A program made the translations under genes and the position numbers. From the NCBI RefSeq assembly GCF_937941905.1, contig NZ_CALDGS010000138.1, positions 4,543-68,542 on the forward strand: DNA of 64,000 bases. Direction: 5' to 3'. This DNA is from an uncultured Mycolicibacterium sp. GTDB taxonomy: Bacteria > Actinomycetota > Actinomycetes > Mycobacteriales > Mycobacteriaceae. Below the pieces are notes generated by a model, which saw nothing but the letters and a program-made list of their open reading frames with translations, had not been told where the DNA came from and ran no database searches. Shown here piece after piece: positions 1 to 7,885 of this stretch (its first letter is position 1; every line of letters begins with the position of its first letter).

Positions 1-635
1 ACGCTCCAGCCCGCGTACACGGCGTTGGAGTGGAACAGCGGCATGGCCAGGTAGCAGGTGTCGTCGCCGGTCAGTCCGTAGCGGTCGACCAGCGCCGCCC
101 CGCTGAACAGCACCGTGGAGTGGGGGACCTGCACGGCCTTCGGTTCGCCGCTGGTGCCGGAGGTGAAGATCATCATGAACAGGTCGTCCGGACCGACCTC
201 GCGGTGCGGCACCAGCGGCGGCGCCGCGGCCAGCCGCCGCGCCCACTCCGGGCCGTCGACGTCGAAGACGGTGACGCCGGGCAGTTCCAGACCGTCGAGC
301 AGGCGGCGGTGTTCGGCGTCGGCGAGCAGGATCTGGGTGTGCACGTGGGCGATATCGCGGGCCAGGGCGGCGCCGCGGCGGGTGGTGTTGATGCCGCACA
401 GCACGTAGCCGCCGAGTGCCGCGGCGGCCAGCGCGGTGAGCATCTGCGGGGTGTTGCCCAGCAGCACCCCGACGTGTAGCGGCCGGCTCGGGTCGGCGGC
501 GGCGATGAGCGCGGCCGCCTGCGCCCGCGCCTCGGCGATGTGCTCCCGCCAGGTCCAGCGCCGGTCGCCGTACTTGATCGCGACGGTGTCGAGGTCGGCG
601 CGGTCACGAAGCAGCTGCTGCAGGGTGTCCGCCAT
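1..635 (-). CDS. Acyl-CoA ligase (FadD1/FadD17-like), 5' part only
   Basis: This is the N-terminal 211 residues of an AMP-forming fatty-acyl-CoA ligase, an enzyme that activates a carboxylic acid to acyl-AMP and then acyl-CoA. The gene is cut by the left edge of the window. The reading frame begins MADTLQQLL at an ATG preceded by GGAG five bases upstream. It contains the ANL-family P-loop FTSGTSGEPKAVQ (about residues 168-180) and the motif MPLFHSNAV near the cut. The segment HVGVLLGNTP followed by INTTRRGAALA resembles the mycobacterial FadD1/FadD17 group as I recall it, so the substrate could be a long-chain or sterol side-chain acid; the exact member cannot be fixed from a fragment. A dyad matching the KstR pattern lies 15 bases upstream, which fits a lipid or sterol role. 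Confidence 0.85.
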   Translation of the reverse strand, partial: MADTLQQLLRDRADLDTVAIKYGDRRWTWREHIAEARAQAAALIAAADPSRPLHVGVLLGNTPQMLTALAAAALGGYVLCGINTTRRGAALARDIAHVHTQILLADAEHRRLLDGLELPGVTVFDVDGPEWARRLAAAPPLVPHREVGPDDLFMMIFTSGTSGEPKAVQVPHSTVLFSGAALVDRYGLTGDDTCYLAMPLFHSNAVYAGWS

Positions 636-650
636 CGGCACTCCGATCGG

Positions 651-677
651 TAGAACAGGTTTCAGAAACTGTCTACC
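651..677 (-). promoter_or_regulatory. KstR-like operator dyad upstream of the acyl-CoA ligase
   Basis: Positions 651-664 read TAGAACAGGTTTCA and match the published KstR pattern TNNAACNNGTTNNA at every fixed base. The site also lies in a longer imperfect palindrome, with GTTTC-A-GAAAC at 659-669 and GGTAGA / TCTACC flanks. It sits about 15 bases before the ligase start, where a TetR-type repressor would block transcription. The sequence match is seen; binding by KstR is inferred. Confidence 0.5.
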
Positions 678-779
678 AGCTTGTGACCCGCGCCACAGCG
701 AAATTGGGGCGCAATGGATTCCGGCGCAACGGGGTTCGCTCGGCGGGCGACGGGCCTCCGCGGAACGCCGGGGACACAC

Positions 780-810
780 GGCGTGTCGGCGGACAGACAC
801 GGTCGCTCGG
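780..810 (+). repeat. Dispersed 31-bp repeat, copy A
   Basis: This copy fits the consensus GGCGTGTCGSSGKRCMGACA followed by CGGTCSCTCGC, shared with copies at 11140-11224 (two), 40138-40168 and 41993-42076 (two). It holds a short internal dyad, GTGTC / GACAC. It lies in the gap between the rho terminator and the acyl-CoA ligase promoter, with no open frame of its own. Confidence 0.7.
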
Positions 811-825
811 CGGGACGGAAAGGGG

Positions 826-852
826 AAGGCCCCCACCGGCGGTGGGGGCCTT
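826..852 (-). terminator. Intrinsic terminator of rho
   Basis: A perfect 12-bp stem (AAGGCCCCCACC and its complement) with a 3-base loop starts five bases after the rho stop codon. On the minus strand it is followed by CCCCTTTCC and lacks a long U-tract, as is usual for mycobacterial terminators. It should end rho transcription before the repeat and the divergently spaced ligase region. Confidence 0.85.
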
Positions 853-857
853 CCTCG

Positions 858-2747
858 TCAGTCGACGTCCATCGTTCCCGGTGCGGTCTTGGAGACCTGC
901 AGCAGGAACTCGTAGTTGTTCTTGGTCTTGCGCAGCTGGCTCAGCAGCAGGTCGATGGCCTGATGGCTGTCCAGGCCGGACAGCACCCGGCGCAGCTTGT
1001 GCACGATCGCGAACTCGTCGGGCGACATCAGCAGCTCGTCCTTGCGGGTACCGGACGGGTTGACGTCCACCGCCGGGAACACCCGCCGCTCGGCGATCTT
1101 GCGGTCCAGCTTGAGCTCGGCGTTGCCGGTGCCCTTGAACTCCTCGAAGATCACCGTGTCGCCGGTGGAGCCGGTCTCCACCATCGCGGTGGCGATGATG
1201 GTCAGCGAGCCGCCCTCCTCGATGTTGCGGGCCGCGCCGAGGAACCGCTTGGGCGGGTACAGCGCGGTGGAGTCCACACCACCGGACAGGATGCGGCCCG
1301 AGGCCGGCGAGGCGTTGTTGTACGCCCGGCCCAGACGGGTGATGGAGTCGAGCAGCACGACGACGTCCTTGCCCTGCTCCACCAGCCGCTTGGCCCGCTC
1401 GATGGCCAACTCGGCGACCGTGGTGTGGTCGGACGGCGGCCGGTCGAAGGTCGAGGCGATGACCTCGCCCTTGACCGAGCGCTGCATGTCGGTCACCTCT
1501 TCGGGGCGCTCGTCGACGAGCACCACCATCAGGTGGCACTCGGGGTTGTTGCGCGCGATCGCGTTGGCGATGTCCTGCAGCACGGTGGTCTTACCGGCCT
1601 TCGGCGGCGACACGATCAGCGCCCGCTGCCCCTTGCCGATCGGCATGATCAGGTCGATCACGCGGGTGGTCAGCTTCTCCGGAGTGGTCTCCAGACGCAG
1701 CCGCTGGTTGGGGTACAGCGGGGTGAGCTTGCCGAACTCCGGCCGGTTCTTGGCCGCCTCGACCGGCCCGCCGTTGACGCTGTCGATGCGCACCAGCGGG
1801 TTGAACTTCTGCCGCGGGTTCTTCTCGCCGCCCTCGCCCTCCCGGGGCACGCGCACGGCACCGGTGATCGCGTCGCCGCGCCGCAGCCCGTACTTGCGCA
1901 CCATGTTCATCGACACGTAGACGTCGTTGGGCCCGGGCAGGTACCCGGAGGTGCGCACGAAGGCGTAGTTGTCCAGCACGTCGAGGATGCCGGCGACCGG
2001 CTGCAGCACGTCGTCCTCGCGCACCTCGGCGTCGCCGCCGGCCTCCCCGCCGCCGCGCTCACGCCGGCGCCGGTCGCGGAACCGGCGGCCCCGCCGGCCC
2101 TGCCGGCCCTCGCCCTCGGCGTCGCCGTCGCGACCGCCCTGGGCCTCGCCGGAGGCCTGTTCGCCCTGCTCGGACTTGGCGCCCTGCTCGGCCCGGTTGC
2201 CCTGCTCGGGCTTGGTGTCCGGCTTGCTGGCGGTCCCCGCCTGGGCGTCCTGCCGGCGGCCCTCCTGCTGCCCGGCCGGCTTGTCGGCCGGGGCTTCCGC
2301 CGGCTTGTCGGCAGGGGCCGCGGGTGCGGACTTGGCGTCCTTGGCGTCCGCCGGGGCCGACTGGGCGTCCTTGGCGTCCGCCGCGGGCTCCGGCGCCGGC
2401 TGCCCGGCCGTCGCGCTGTCGGAATCCTGTTTCGGCGCAGGCGCACCGACCGACCGCGAGGCAGCGCGGCGCTGCCGGGTCCGGCCGGTCCCTTCGGCCC
2501 CGTCGGCACTCGCGCCGGCGGCGCCGTTGCCCTGCTCACGACGCTGCTGGATGGCGGCGATGAGCTCGCTCTTGCGCATCCCGGACGCCCCCTCGACCCC
2601 GATCTGACGGGCGAGAACGCGCAGCTCGGGCAGCAGCATCGAACTCAGCGACGTCTTGCCGGCCTTCGCGGCGGGGTCCGAGTTCACGATGGGCAGTTGG
2701 GCCTGAGCATCACTGCCTTCATTCGTGATGAGGTCCGTATCGGTCAC
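858..2747 (-). CDS. rho: Transcription termination factor Rho
   Basis: Rho is the hexameric RNA-dependent ATPase that terminates transcription. The 629-residue product starts at a GTG (MTDTDLIT) preceded by AAGGAAA. The N-terminal Rho domain (about 30-75) is followed by a long low-complexity Ala/Pro/Lys/Asp/Gly-rich insert (about 75-240) with an Arg-rich end, RRGRRFRDRRRR. The RNA-binding cold-shock-like domain follows (VRTSGYLPGPNDVYVS), then the ATPase core with Walker A PPKAGKTT near residue 380 and the conserved DERPEEVTDMQR and FKGTGNAEL segments. Actinobacterial Rho proteins are known for this large insert, which binds RNA and lowers the need for a C-rich rut site. The gene stands alone, with its own promoter and 220-base leader and an intrinsic terminator. 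Confidence 0.98.
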   Translation of the reverse strand: MTDTDLITNEGSDAQAQLPIVNSDPAAKAGKTSLSSMLLPELRVLARQIGVEGASGMRKSELIAAIQQRREQGNGAAGASADGAEGTGRTRQRRAASRSVGAPAPKQDSDSATAGQPAPEPAADAKDAQSAPADAKDAKSAPAAPADKPAEAPADKPAGQQEGRRQDAQAGTASKPDTKPEQGNRAEQGAKSEQGEQASGEAQGGRDGDAEGEGRQGRRGRRFRDRRRRERGGGEAGGDAEVREDDVLQPVAGILDVLDNYAFVRTSGYLPGPNDVYVSMNMVRKYGLRRGDAITGAVRVPREGEGGEKNPRQKFNPLVRIDSVNGGPVEAAKNRPEFGKLTPLYPNQRLRLETTPEKLTTRVIDLIMPIGKGQRALIVSPPKAGKTTVLQDIANAIARNNPECHLMVVLVDERPEEVTDMQRSVKGEVIASTFDRPPSDHTTVAELAIERAKRLVEQGKDVVVLLDSITRLGRAYNNASPASGRILSGGVDSTALYPPKRFLGAARNIEEGGSLTIIATAMVETGSTGDTVIFEEFKGTGNAELKLDRKIAERRVFPAVDVNPSGTRKDELLMSPDEFAIVHKLRRVLSGLDSHQAIDLLLSQLRKTKNNYEFLLQVSKTAPGTMDVD

Positions 2748-2808
2748 GGATTTCCTTTCTTTCCCCCGCGAGTCGTATTGCGAGGGAGTACCCGAAATTC
2801 ATCGACAT
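2719..2808 (-). CDS. Possible 29-codon upstream ORF overlapping the rho start
   Basis: An ATG inside the leader (MSMNFGYSLAIRLAGERKEI, then nine more residues) opens a frame that runs 29 bases past the rho GTG in another frame before stopping. It begins at the 3' arm of a small hairpin, has no clear ribosome-binding site, and the second ATG (2802) could also serve. If translated, ribosomes leaving it would cross the rho start and could control rho expression. Open frames are common in GC-rich DNA, so this is only a candidate. Confidence 0.25.
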   Translation of the reverse strand: MSMNFGYSLAIRLAGERKEIRDRYGPHHE

Positions 2809-3076
2809 TCAGCGAATCCGCTGAATGCGAAGGTCCCACCGTCGCCTCTGCAACGGTGCTCGCCCCGGCCCGCCGTCGATCGGCGAACCGTCAGTCCACG
2901 AGTTGAACACGGGGAAGATGGGGGTCGTCCTGGTGTCGGCGCAGGCAGAGACGCTGCGATTACTGGACGTCAGCGAGAATAGTCCGCTTCCGGTCGGGAA
3001 GCAAGAATTACTGCAACTCGGCGTTGCGTGTTGTCGTGGCGTGTTGCCGGAGGCCGCTGGGCGGTCTGCCGACCCG
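2748..3076 (-). promoter_or_regulatory. rho promoter and long 5' leader
   Basis: This 329-base gap between thrB and rho holds no convincing full gene. A sigma-A promoter is plain on the minus strand: -35 TTGCTT (2999-3004), a 17-base spacer, and -10 TATTCT (2976-2981). Transcription should begin near 2969, giving a leader of about 220 bases. A perfect 8-bp hairpin with a 4-base loop (ATTCAGCG / CGCTGAAT, 2807-2826) precedes the ribosome-binding region AAAGAAAGGAAA (2751-2762). A long rho leader is known in mycobacteria and associated with autoregulation; the hairpin and overlapping small frame are candidate parts of it. Confidence 0.75.
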
Positions 3077-4027
3077 TCACCGCGGCACCGCAACGCCGGA
3101 CGTCCACCGCACGCCGTTCCCGACGGTCATCTCCCGCACGGTGAACCCGTGGGCGGCGCCGTACTCGACCGCCTCGGCGGGCAGTTCCGCCTCGGTGGTC
3201 AGGGCCAGGACCGACGGTCCGGCCCCGGACAGCACCGCTGCAATGCCGTAACGCCGCAGCAGGCCCAGATATTCCGCCGAGGCCGGCATCGCCGCGGCGC
3301 GCTGGCGCTGGTGCAGGGCGTCCTCGGTGGCGGCCATCAGCAGCTCCGGCCGCTCGGTCAGCGCCACCACCAGTAGGGCGGCCCGGCTCACGTTGAAACT
3401 GGCGTCGGTGTGACGCACCTGCTCGGGCAGCAGCACCCGGGTCTCGGCGGTGGAGGACCGCTGCTCGGGGATCGCCGAGAACAGCCGGATCGCCGGATGC
3501 AGCCGTACCGGCACCGCCCGGTAGTGCGGCCGCTCCCCCGCCGCGTCGGTCCAGGACACCACCGCCCCGCCCAGCACCGCGGCCGCGGCGTTGTCCGGGT
3601 GCCCCTCGAACTCGCTGGACAGCTGCACCAGCTCGGCGGTGCCCAGCGGGGGCAACCCGGCCTGGGCGACCAAGCCGTTGGCCGCGGCCAACCCGCCGAC
3701 CACCGCGGCGGCCGACGATCCCAGGCCACGCGAGTGCGGAATGTCGTTGCGGCAGCGCACATTCATTCCCGCCACCCGCACCCCGGCGGCGGTCAGCCCG
3801 GCCTTGATGGCCCGCACCACCAGATGCGACTCGTCGAGCGGGACCTGCCCGGCACCCTCACCCTCGACCTGCACGGTCAAACCGGATTCCGTTGTCTCGA
3901 CGATGATTTCGTCGTAGAGACTGAGCGCCAGCCCCAGGCTGTCGAAACCCGGCCCGAGGTTGGCCGCCGAGGCGGCGACGACCGCGGTGGCGGCCAGCCC
4001 GGCCGGCAGGGTGTGGGTGTCGGTCAC
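3077..4027 (-). CDS. thrB: Homoserine kinase
   Basis: ThrB phosphorylates homoserine to O-phosphohomoserine, the substrate of threonine synthase. The 316-residue protein is a GHMP kinase: the N-terminal ANLGPGFDSLGLAL segment, the ATP-loop PHSRGLGSSAAAVVG (about 95-110) and a C-terminal LSGAGPSVLAL motif are all present. I chose the GTG at 4027 (VTDTHTLPAG); the frame remains open further upstream, but that would run into thrC, and this start gives the family length. It is the last gene of the argS-lysA-hom-thrC-thrB series and follows thrC by 23 bases. The sequence after its stop shows no strong intrinsic terminator. Confidence 0.97.
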   Translation of the reverse strand: MTDTHTLPAGLAATAVVAASAANLGPGFDSLGLALSLYDEIIVETTESGLTVQVEGEGAGQVPLDESHLVVRAIKAGLTAAGVRVAGMNVRCRNDIPHSRGLGSSAAAVVGGLAAANGLVAQAGLPPLGTAELVQLSSEFEGHPDNAAAAVLGGAVVSWTDAAGERPHYRAVPVRLHPAIRLFSAIPEQRSSTAETRVLLPEQVRHTDASFNVSRAALLVVALTERPELLMAATEDALHQRQRAAAMPASAEYLGLLRRYGIAAVLSGAGPSVLALTTEAELPAEAVEYGAAHGFTVREMTVGNGVRWTSGVAVPR

Positions 4028-4050
4028 AGCTCGTCCTCTTCCGGTCCGGC

Positions 4051-5142
4051 TCAGTCCAGTCCGAGCTGTTCGACGACGGCCGCCGGATCGACGGGCACCG
4101 GGGTGACGGTCGGCATGTCGCGCAGCGCGGTGTCGGGGTCCTTCAGGCCGTTGCCGGTGACGGTGCACACCACCGTCGAACCGCGCTCGACCCAACCGGC
4201 GTCGACGGCCTTGAGCAACCCGGCGACGCTGGCCGCCGAGGCCGGCTCGACGAACACGCCCTCGTCGGCGGCGATCAGGTGGTAGGCGGCCAGGATCTCC
4301 TCGTCGGTGGCGGCCAGGAACTGCCCGCCGGACTCCTCCTTGGCCTCCACCGCGGTGGTCCACGACGCCGGGGCGCCGATCCGGATGGCGGTGGCGACGG
4401 TCTCCGGGTTCTTCACCGGCGCGCCGTGCACCAGCGGTGCCGCACCGGCCGCCTGGGTGCCCAGCATCCGCGGCAGCCGGTCGGACAGGCCGTCGCGGTG
4501 GTACTCCTTGTAGCCCTTCCAGTACGCGGTGATGTTGCCGGCGTTGCCGACCGGCAGCGCGTGCACGTCGGGGGCGGTGCCGAGGGCGTCGACGATCTCG
4601 AACGCGGCGGTCTTCTGCCCCTCGATCCGGTACGGGTTGACCGAGTTGACCAGCGAGATGGTCGGATAGTCGGCGGTCAGCTTGCGGGCCAGCTCCAGGC
4701 AGTCGTCGAAGTTGCCGTCGATCTGGATGATCTTGGCACCGTGCATGACCGCCTGGGCCAGCTTGCCCATCGCGATCTTGCCCTGCGGCACCAGCACCGC
4801 GCAGGTGATGCCGGCCCGGGCGGCATAGGCCGCCGCCGAGGCGGAGGTGTTACCGGTGGACGCGCACAGGATCGCCCGCTGGCCCCGTGAGACCGCCTCG
4901 GTGACGGCCACCGTCATGCCGCGGTCCTTGAACGACCCGGTCGGGTTGAGGCCCTCGATCTTCAGGTGCACGGTACAGCCGGTGCGCTGCGACAGCCGCG
5001 GCGCCGGCAGCAGCGGGGTGCCGCCCTCGCGCAGGGTGACCACCGTCCAGTCGTCGCCGATCGGCAGGCGGTCGCGGTAGGCCTCGATCAGGCCGGGCCA
5101 GGGGGTGTGCACGGCCGCCTTCGACGTGGCGTCGCCGGTCAT
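4051..5142 (-). CDS. thrC: Threonine synthase
   Basis: ThrC is the pyridoxal-phosphate enzyme that converts O-phosphohomoserine to threonine. The 363 residues match the family length. The PLP lysine lies in NPTGSFKDRGM (about 67-77), with the phosphate-binding and substrate loops CASTGNTSASAAAYAA and LPVGNAGNITAYWKG behind it. Its ATG overlaps the hom stop codon in an ATGA arrangement, so translation is probably coupled to hom. Confidence 0.98.
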   Translation of the reverse strand: MTGDATSKAAVHTPWPGLIEAYRDRLPIGDDWTVVTLREGGTPLLPAPRLSQRTGCTVHLKIEGLNPTGSFKDRGMTVAVTEAVSRGQRAILCASTGNTSASAAAYAARAGITCAVLVPQGKIAMGKLAQAVMHGAKIIQIDGNFDDCLELARKLTADYPTISLVNSVNPYRIEGQKTAAFEIVDALGTAPDVHALPVGNAGNITAYWKGYKEYHRDGLSDRLPRMLGTQAAGAAPLVHGAPVKNPETVATAIRIGAPASWTTAVEAKEESGGQFLAATDEEILAAYHLIAADEGVFVEPASAASVAGLLKAVDAGWVERGSTVVCTVTGNGLKDPDTALRDMPTVTPVPVDPAAVVEQLGLD

Positions 5143-6464
5143 TCAGTGGTTCCTTCCATCCGCAGCACGCTGTTGACGCTCTGCACGACGTCGAGGTCGG
5201 CCAGCGCCTTGACCGTCTCCGACAACGCCGCATCGGTGGCCCGGTGGGTCACCACCACCAGCCGGGCGCCACCGGTCTCGCCGCCCTGCTCGACGATGCC
5301 CTCCTGGCGGACCTCGGCGATGCTCACCTCGTGCTTGGCGAACTCGGCGGCCACCGAGGCCAGCACGCCCGGGCGGTCGGCGACGTTCATGTTCACGTAG
5401 TAGCGGGTCTCGATCAACCCGATGGGCGACACCGGGAGCTTGGCGTACTTCGACTCGCGCGGGCCGCGGCCGCCCTGCACCCGGTTGCGCGCGGCCATCA
5501 CCAGATCGCCCATCACCGCCGAGGCGGTGGGCGCGCCGCCGGCGCCCTGGCCGTAGAACATCAGCCGGCCGGCCGCGGCGGCCTCGACGACGACGGCGTT
5601 GAAGGCGCCGCTGACCGCGGCCAGCGGGTGGTTCAGCGGCACCAGCGCCGGGTAGACCCGGGCCGAGACCCGCTCCTGGCCCTGCGCGTCGGTGAACCGT
5701 TCGCAGATGGCCAGCAGCTTGATGGTGCACCCCAGCGCGCGGGCCGAGGCGAAGTCGGCGGCGGTGACCTTGGTGATGCCCTCGCAGTAGACGTCGTCGG
5801 AGGTGACCCTGGTGTGGAACGCGATGGAGGCCAGGATGGCCGCCTTGGCGGCGGCGTCGTGGCCCTCCACGTCGGCGGTCGGGTCGGCCTCGGCGTAGCC
5901 CAGCGCACCGGCCTCGGCCAGCGCCTCGGCGTAGTCGGCGCCGGTGCTGTCCATCGCCGAGAGGATGTAGTTGGTGGTGCCGTTGACGATGCCGGCCACC
6001 CGCAGCACGGTGTCGCCGGCCAGCGACTGGGTCAGCGGCCGGATCACCGGGATGGCACCGGCGACGGCGGCCTCGAAGTACAGGTCGACGTGGGCGGCCT
6101 CGGCGGCCTGGGCCAGCTCGCCGGTGGACTGGGCCAGCAGCGCCTTGTTGGCGGTGACCACCGACTTGCCCTGCTCGAGGGCGGCCAGGATGGCCTTGCG
6201 GGCCGGCTCGACCGGGCCCATCAGCTCCACCACGATGTCGACGTCGTCGCGGGAGACGAGCTCCTCGATGTTGTCGGTGAGCAGCTCGACCGGCACGCCG
6301 CGGTCGGCGGAGACCCGGCGCACCCCGATGCCGCGCAGCTCCAGTGGCGCACCGATACGGGCGGCCAGGTCCGTCGCGCTCTCGTTGATGATGCGCACGA
6401 CCTCGCTGCCGACGTTGCCGTACCCGAGTACGGCGACGCCGATGGCTTTCTGCTGCGCGTTCAT
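5139..6464 (-). CDS. hom: Homoserine dehydrogenase
   Basis: This NAD(P)H enzyme reduces aspartate semialdehyde to homoserine at the branch to threonine and methionine (called thrA in M. tuberculosis). The 441 residues show an N-terminal Rossmann fold (VAVLGYGNVGSEVVR), the catalytic-domain motif GIVNGTTNYILSAM near residue 165, and a C-terminal ACT domain from about residue 350 (MNVADRPGVLASVAAEF), the site where threonine feedback inhibition normally acts. It starts two bases after the lysA stop codon and overlaps thrC by four bases. Confidence 0.98.
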   Translation of the reverse strand: MNAQQKAIGVAVLGYGNVGSEVVRIINESATDLAARIGAPLELRGIGVRRVSADRGVPVELLTDNIEELVSRDDVDIVVELMGPVEPARKAILAALEQGKSVVTANKALLAQSTGELAQAAEAAHVDLYFEAAVAGAIPVIRPLTQSLAGDTVLRVAGIVNGTTNYILSAMDSTGADYAEALAEAGALGYAEADPTADVEGHDAAAKAAILASIAFHTRVTSDDVYCEGITKVTAADFASARALGCTIKLLAICERFTDAQGQERVSARVYPALVPLNHPLAAVSGAFNAVVVEAAAAGRLMFYGQGAGGAPTASAVMGDLVMAARNRVQGGRGPRESKYAKLPVSPIGLIETRYYVNMNVADRPGVLASVAAEFAKHEVSIAEVRQEGIVEQGGETGGARLVVVTHRATDAALSETVKALADLDVVQSVNSVLRMEGTTE

Positions 6465-6466
6465 CG

Positions 6467-7885
6467 TCAGTTCACCTCCAGGCTCAACAGGTCTTCGACC
6501 GTCTCCCGACGCAGGATCAGGCGCGCCTGCCCGTCGCGCACGGCCACCACCGCGGGCCGGCAGATCATGTTGTAGCGGCTCGACATCGAGTAGCAGTAGG
6601 CGCCGGTGGCGGCCACCCCGAGCAGGTCGCCCGGGGCGAGGTCCGCCGGCAGCCAGGCGTCCCGGATGACGATGTCGCCGCTCTCACAGTGCTTGCCGAC
6701 CACCCGGGACAGTACCGGGGCGGCGTCGGTCACGCGGGAAACCAGCCGAACGTCGTACTCGGCGCCGTAGAGCGAGGTGCGGATGTTGTCGCTCATCCCG
6801 CCGTCGACGCTGACGTAGCGGCGCTGCGCGGTCGGGCTGATCGCGACGTCCTTGATGGTACCGACCCGGTACAGCGTGATGGTGCCGGGCCCGGCGATGG
6901 CGCGGCCGGGCTCCACGACCAGCCGCGGGGTGGGCAGCCCGACCGCAGCCGACTCGTCGCGCACGATCTCGGCGAGCTTGGCGGCCAGTTCGGCCACCGG
7001 CGGCGGGTTGTCCTCGGGTAGGTACGAGATCCCAAGCCCGCCACCGAGATCCACGATGGAGATCTGTGCGGTCCGGGCCACACCGAACTCGTTGACCACC
7101 TCGCGCAGAAAGCCGATCACCCGGTGGGCGGCCAGTTCGAACCCGGCGACGTCGAAGATCTGCGAGCCGATGTGGCTGTGCAGGCCGACCAGGCGCAGGT
7201 TGTCGGTCTCGAACACCCGGCGCACCGCGGCCATCGCCGCGCCGCTGGCCAGCGACAGGCCGAACTTCTGGTCCTCGTGCGCGGTGGAGATGAACTCGTG
7301 GGTGTGCGCCTCCACCCCGGTGGTGACCCGCACCAGCACGTCCTGCACGGCCCCGGCCTGCCGGGCGACCTCGTCGAGCCGCTCGATCTCGATCATCGAG
7401 TCGACGACGATGTGCCCCACCCCGGCGCGGACCGCCGCGGTGAGTTCCTCGACGGATTTGTTGTTGCCGTGCAGGGTGATCCGCTGCGCCGGGAAGCCGG
7501 CGTGCAACGCGACGGCGAGTTCGCCGCCGCTGGCGACGTCCAGCGACAGCCCCTCCTGGTCGATCCAGCGGGCGACCTCGCCGCACAGGAAGGCCTTCGC
7601 GGCGTAGTGCACGTTCGCCCCGCCGCCGAACGCGGCCGCCATCTCCCGGCAGCGGGACCGGAAGTCGTCCTCGTCGATGACGAACACCGGCGTGCCGAAC
7701 CGCTCGGCGATCTCGGTCAGCGCCACACCGGCGATCGAGACCACCCCGTCGTCACCGCGAACAGCGTTGCGCGGCCAGACATTCGGCGCGATCAACAGCA
7801 TCTGTTCGGCGGAGGCCGGCCGGGCCGGCGCACCGGCGTGCGGGATCTCCTCGGCGTGCCGCGGTCCGGCCGGGTGCGCGATCAC
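6467..7885 (-). CDS. lysA: Diaminopimelate decarboxylase
   Basis: LysA decarboxylates meso-diaminopimelate to lysine, the last step of lysine synthesis. The 472-residue protein carries the PLP lysine in VHYAAKAFLCGE (near residue 95), HGNNKS, the phosphate-binding GGGLGISY (near 280), EPGRAIAGPG, and the C-terminal CESGDI and YCYSMSSRYN motifs at the dimer active site. I chose the GTG at 7885 (VIAHPAGPRHAEEI) because it overlaps the argS stop as GTGA; a longer upstream reading would lie inside argS. It is the second gene of the argS-to-thrB operon. Confidence 0.97.
   Translation of the reverse strand: MIAHPAGPRHAEEIPHAGAPARPASAEQMLLIAPNVWPRNAVRGDDGVVSIAGVALTEIAERFGTPVFVIDEDDFRSRCREMAAAFGGGANVHYAAKAFLCGEVARWIDQEGLSLDVASGGELAVALHAGFPAQRITLHGNNKSVEELTAAVRAGVGHIVVDSMIEIERLDEVARQAGAVQDVLVRVTTGVEAHTHEFISTAHEDQKFGLSLASGAAMAAVRRVFETDNLRLVGLHSHIGSQIFDVAGFELAAHRVIGFLREVVNEFGVARTAQISIVDLGGGLGISYLPEDNPPPVAELAAKLAEIVRDESAAVGLPTPRLVVEPGRAIAGPGTITLYRVGTIKDVAISPTAQRRYVSVDGGMSDNIRTSLYGAEYDVRLVSRVTDAAPVLSRVVGKHCESGDIVIRDAWLPADLAPGDLLGVAATGAYCYSMSSRYNMICRPAVVAVRDGQARLILRRETVEDLLSLEVN

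Noticed and set aside
4028..4363. N-terminal extension of homoserine kinase
   Set aside because: The frame is open upstream of 4027 but would overlap threonine synthase extensively and has no family similarity; GTG 4027 gives the normal length.
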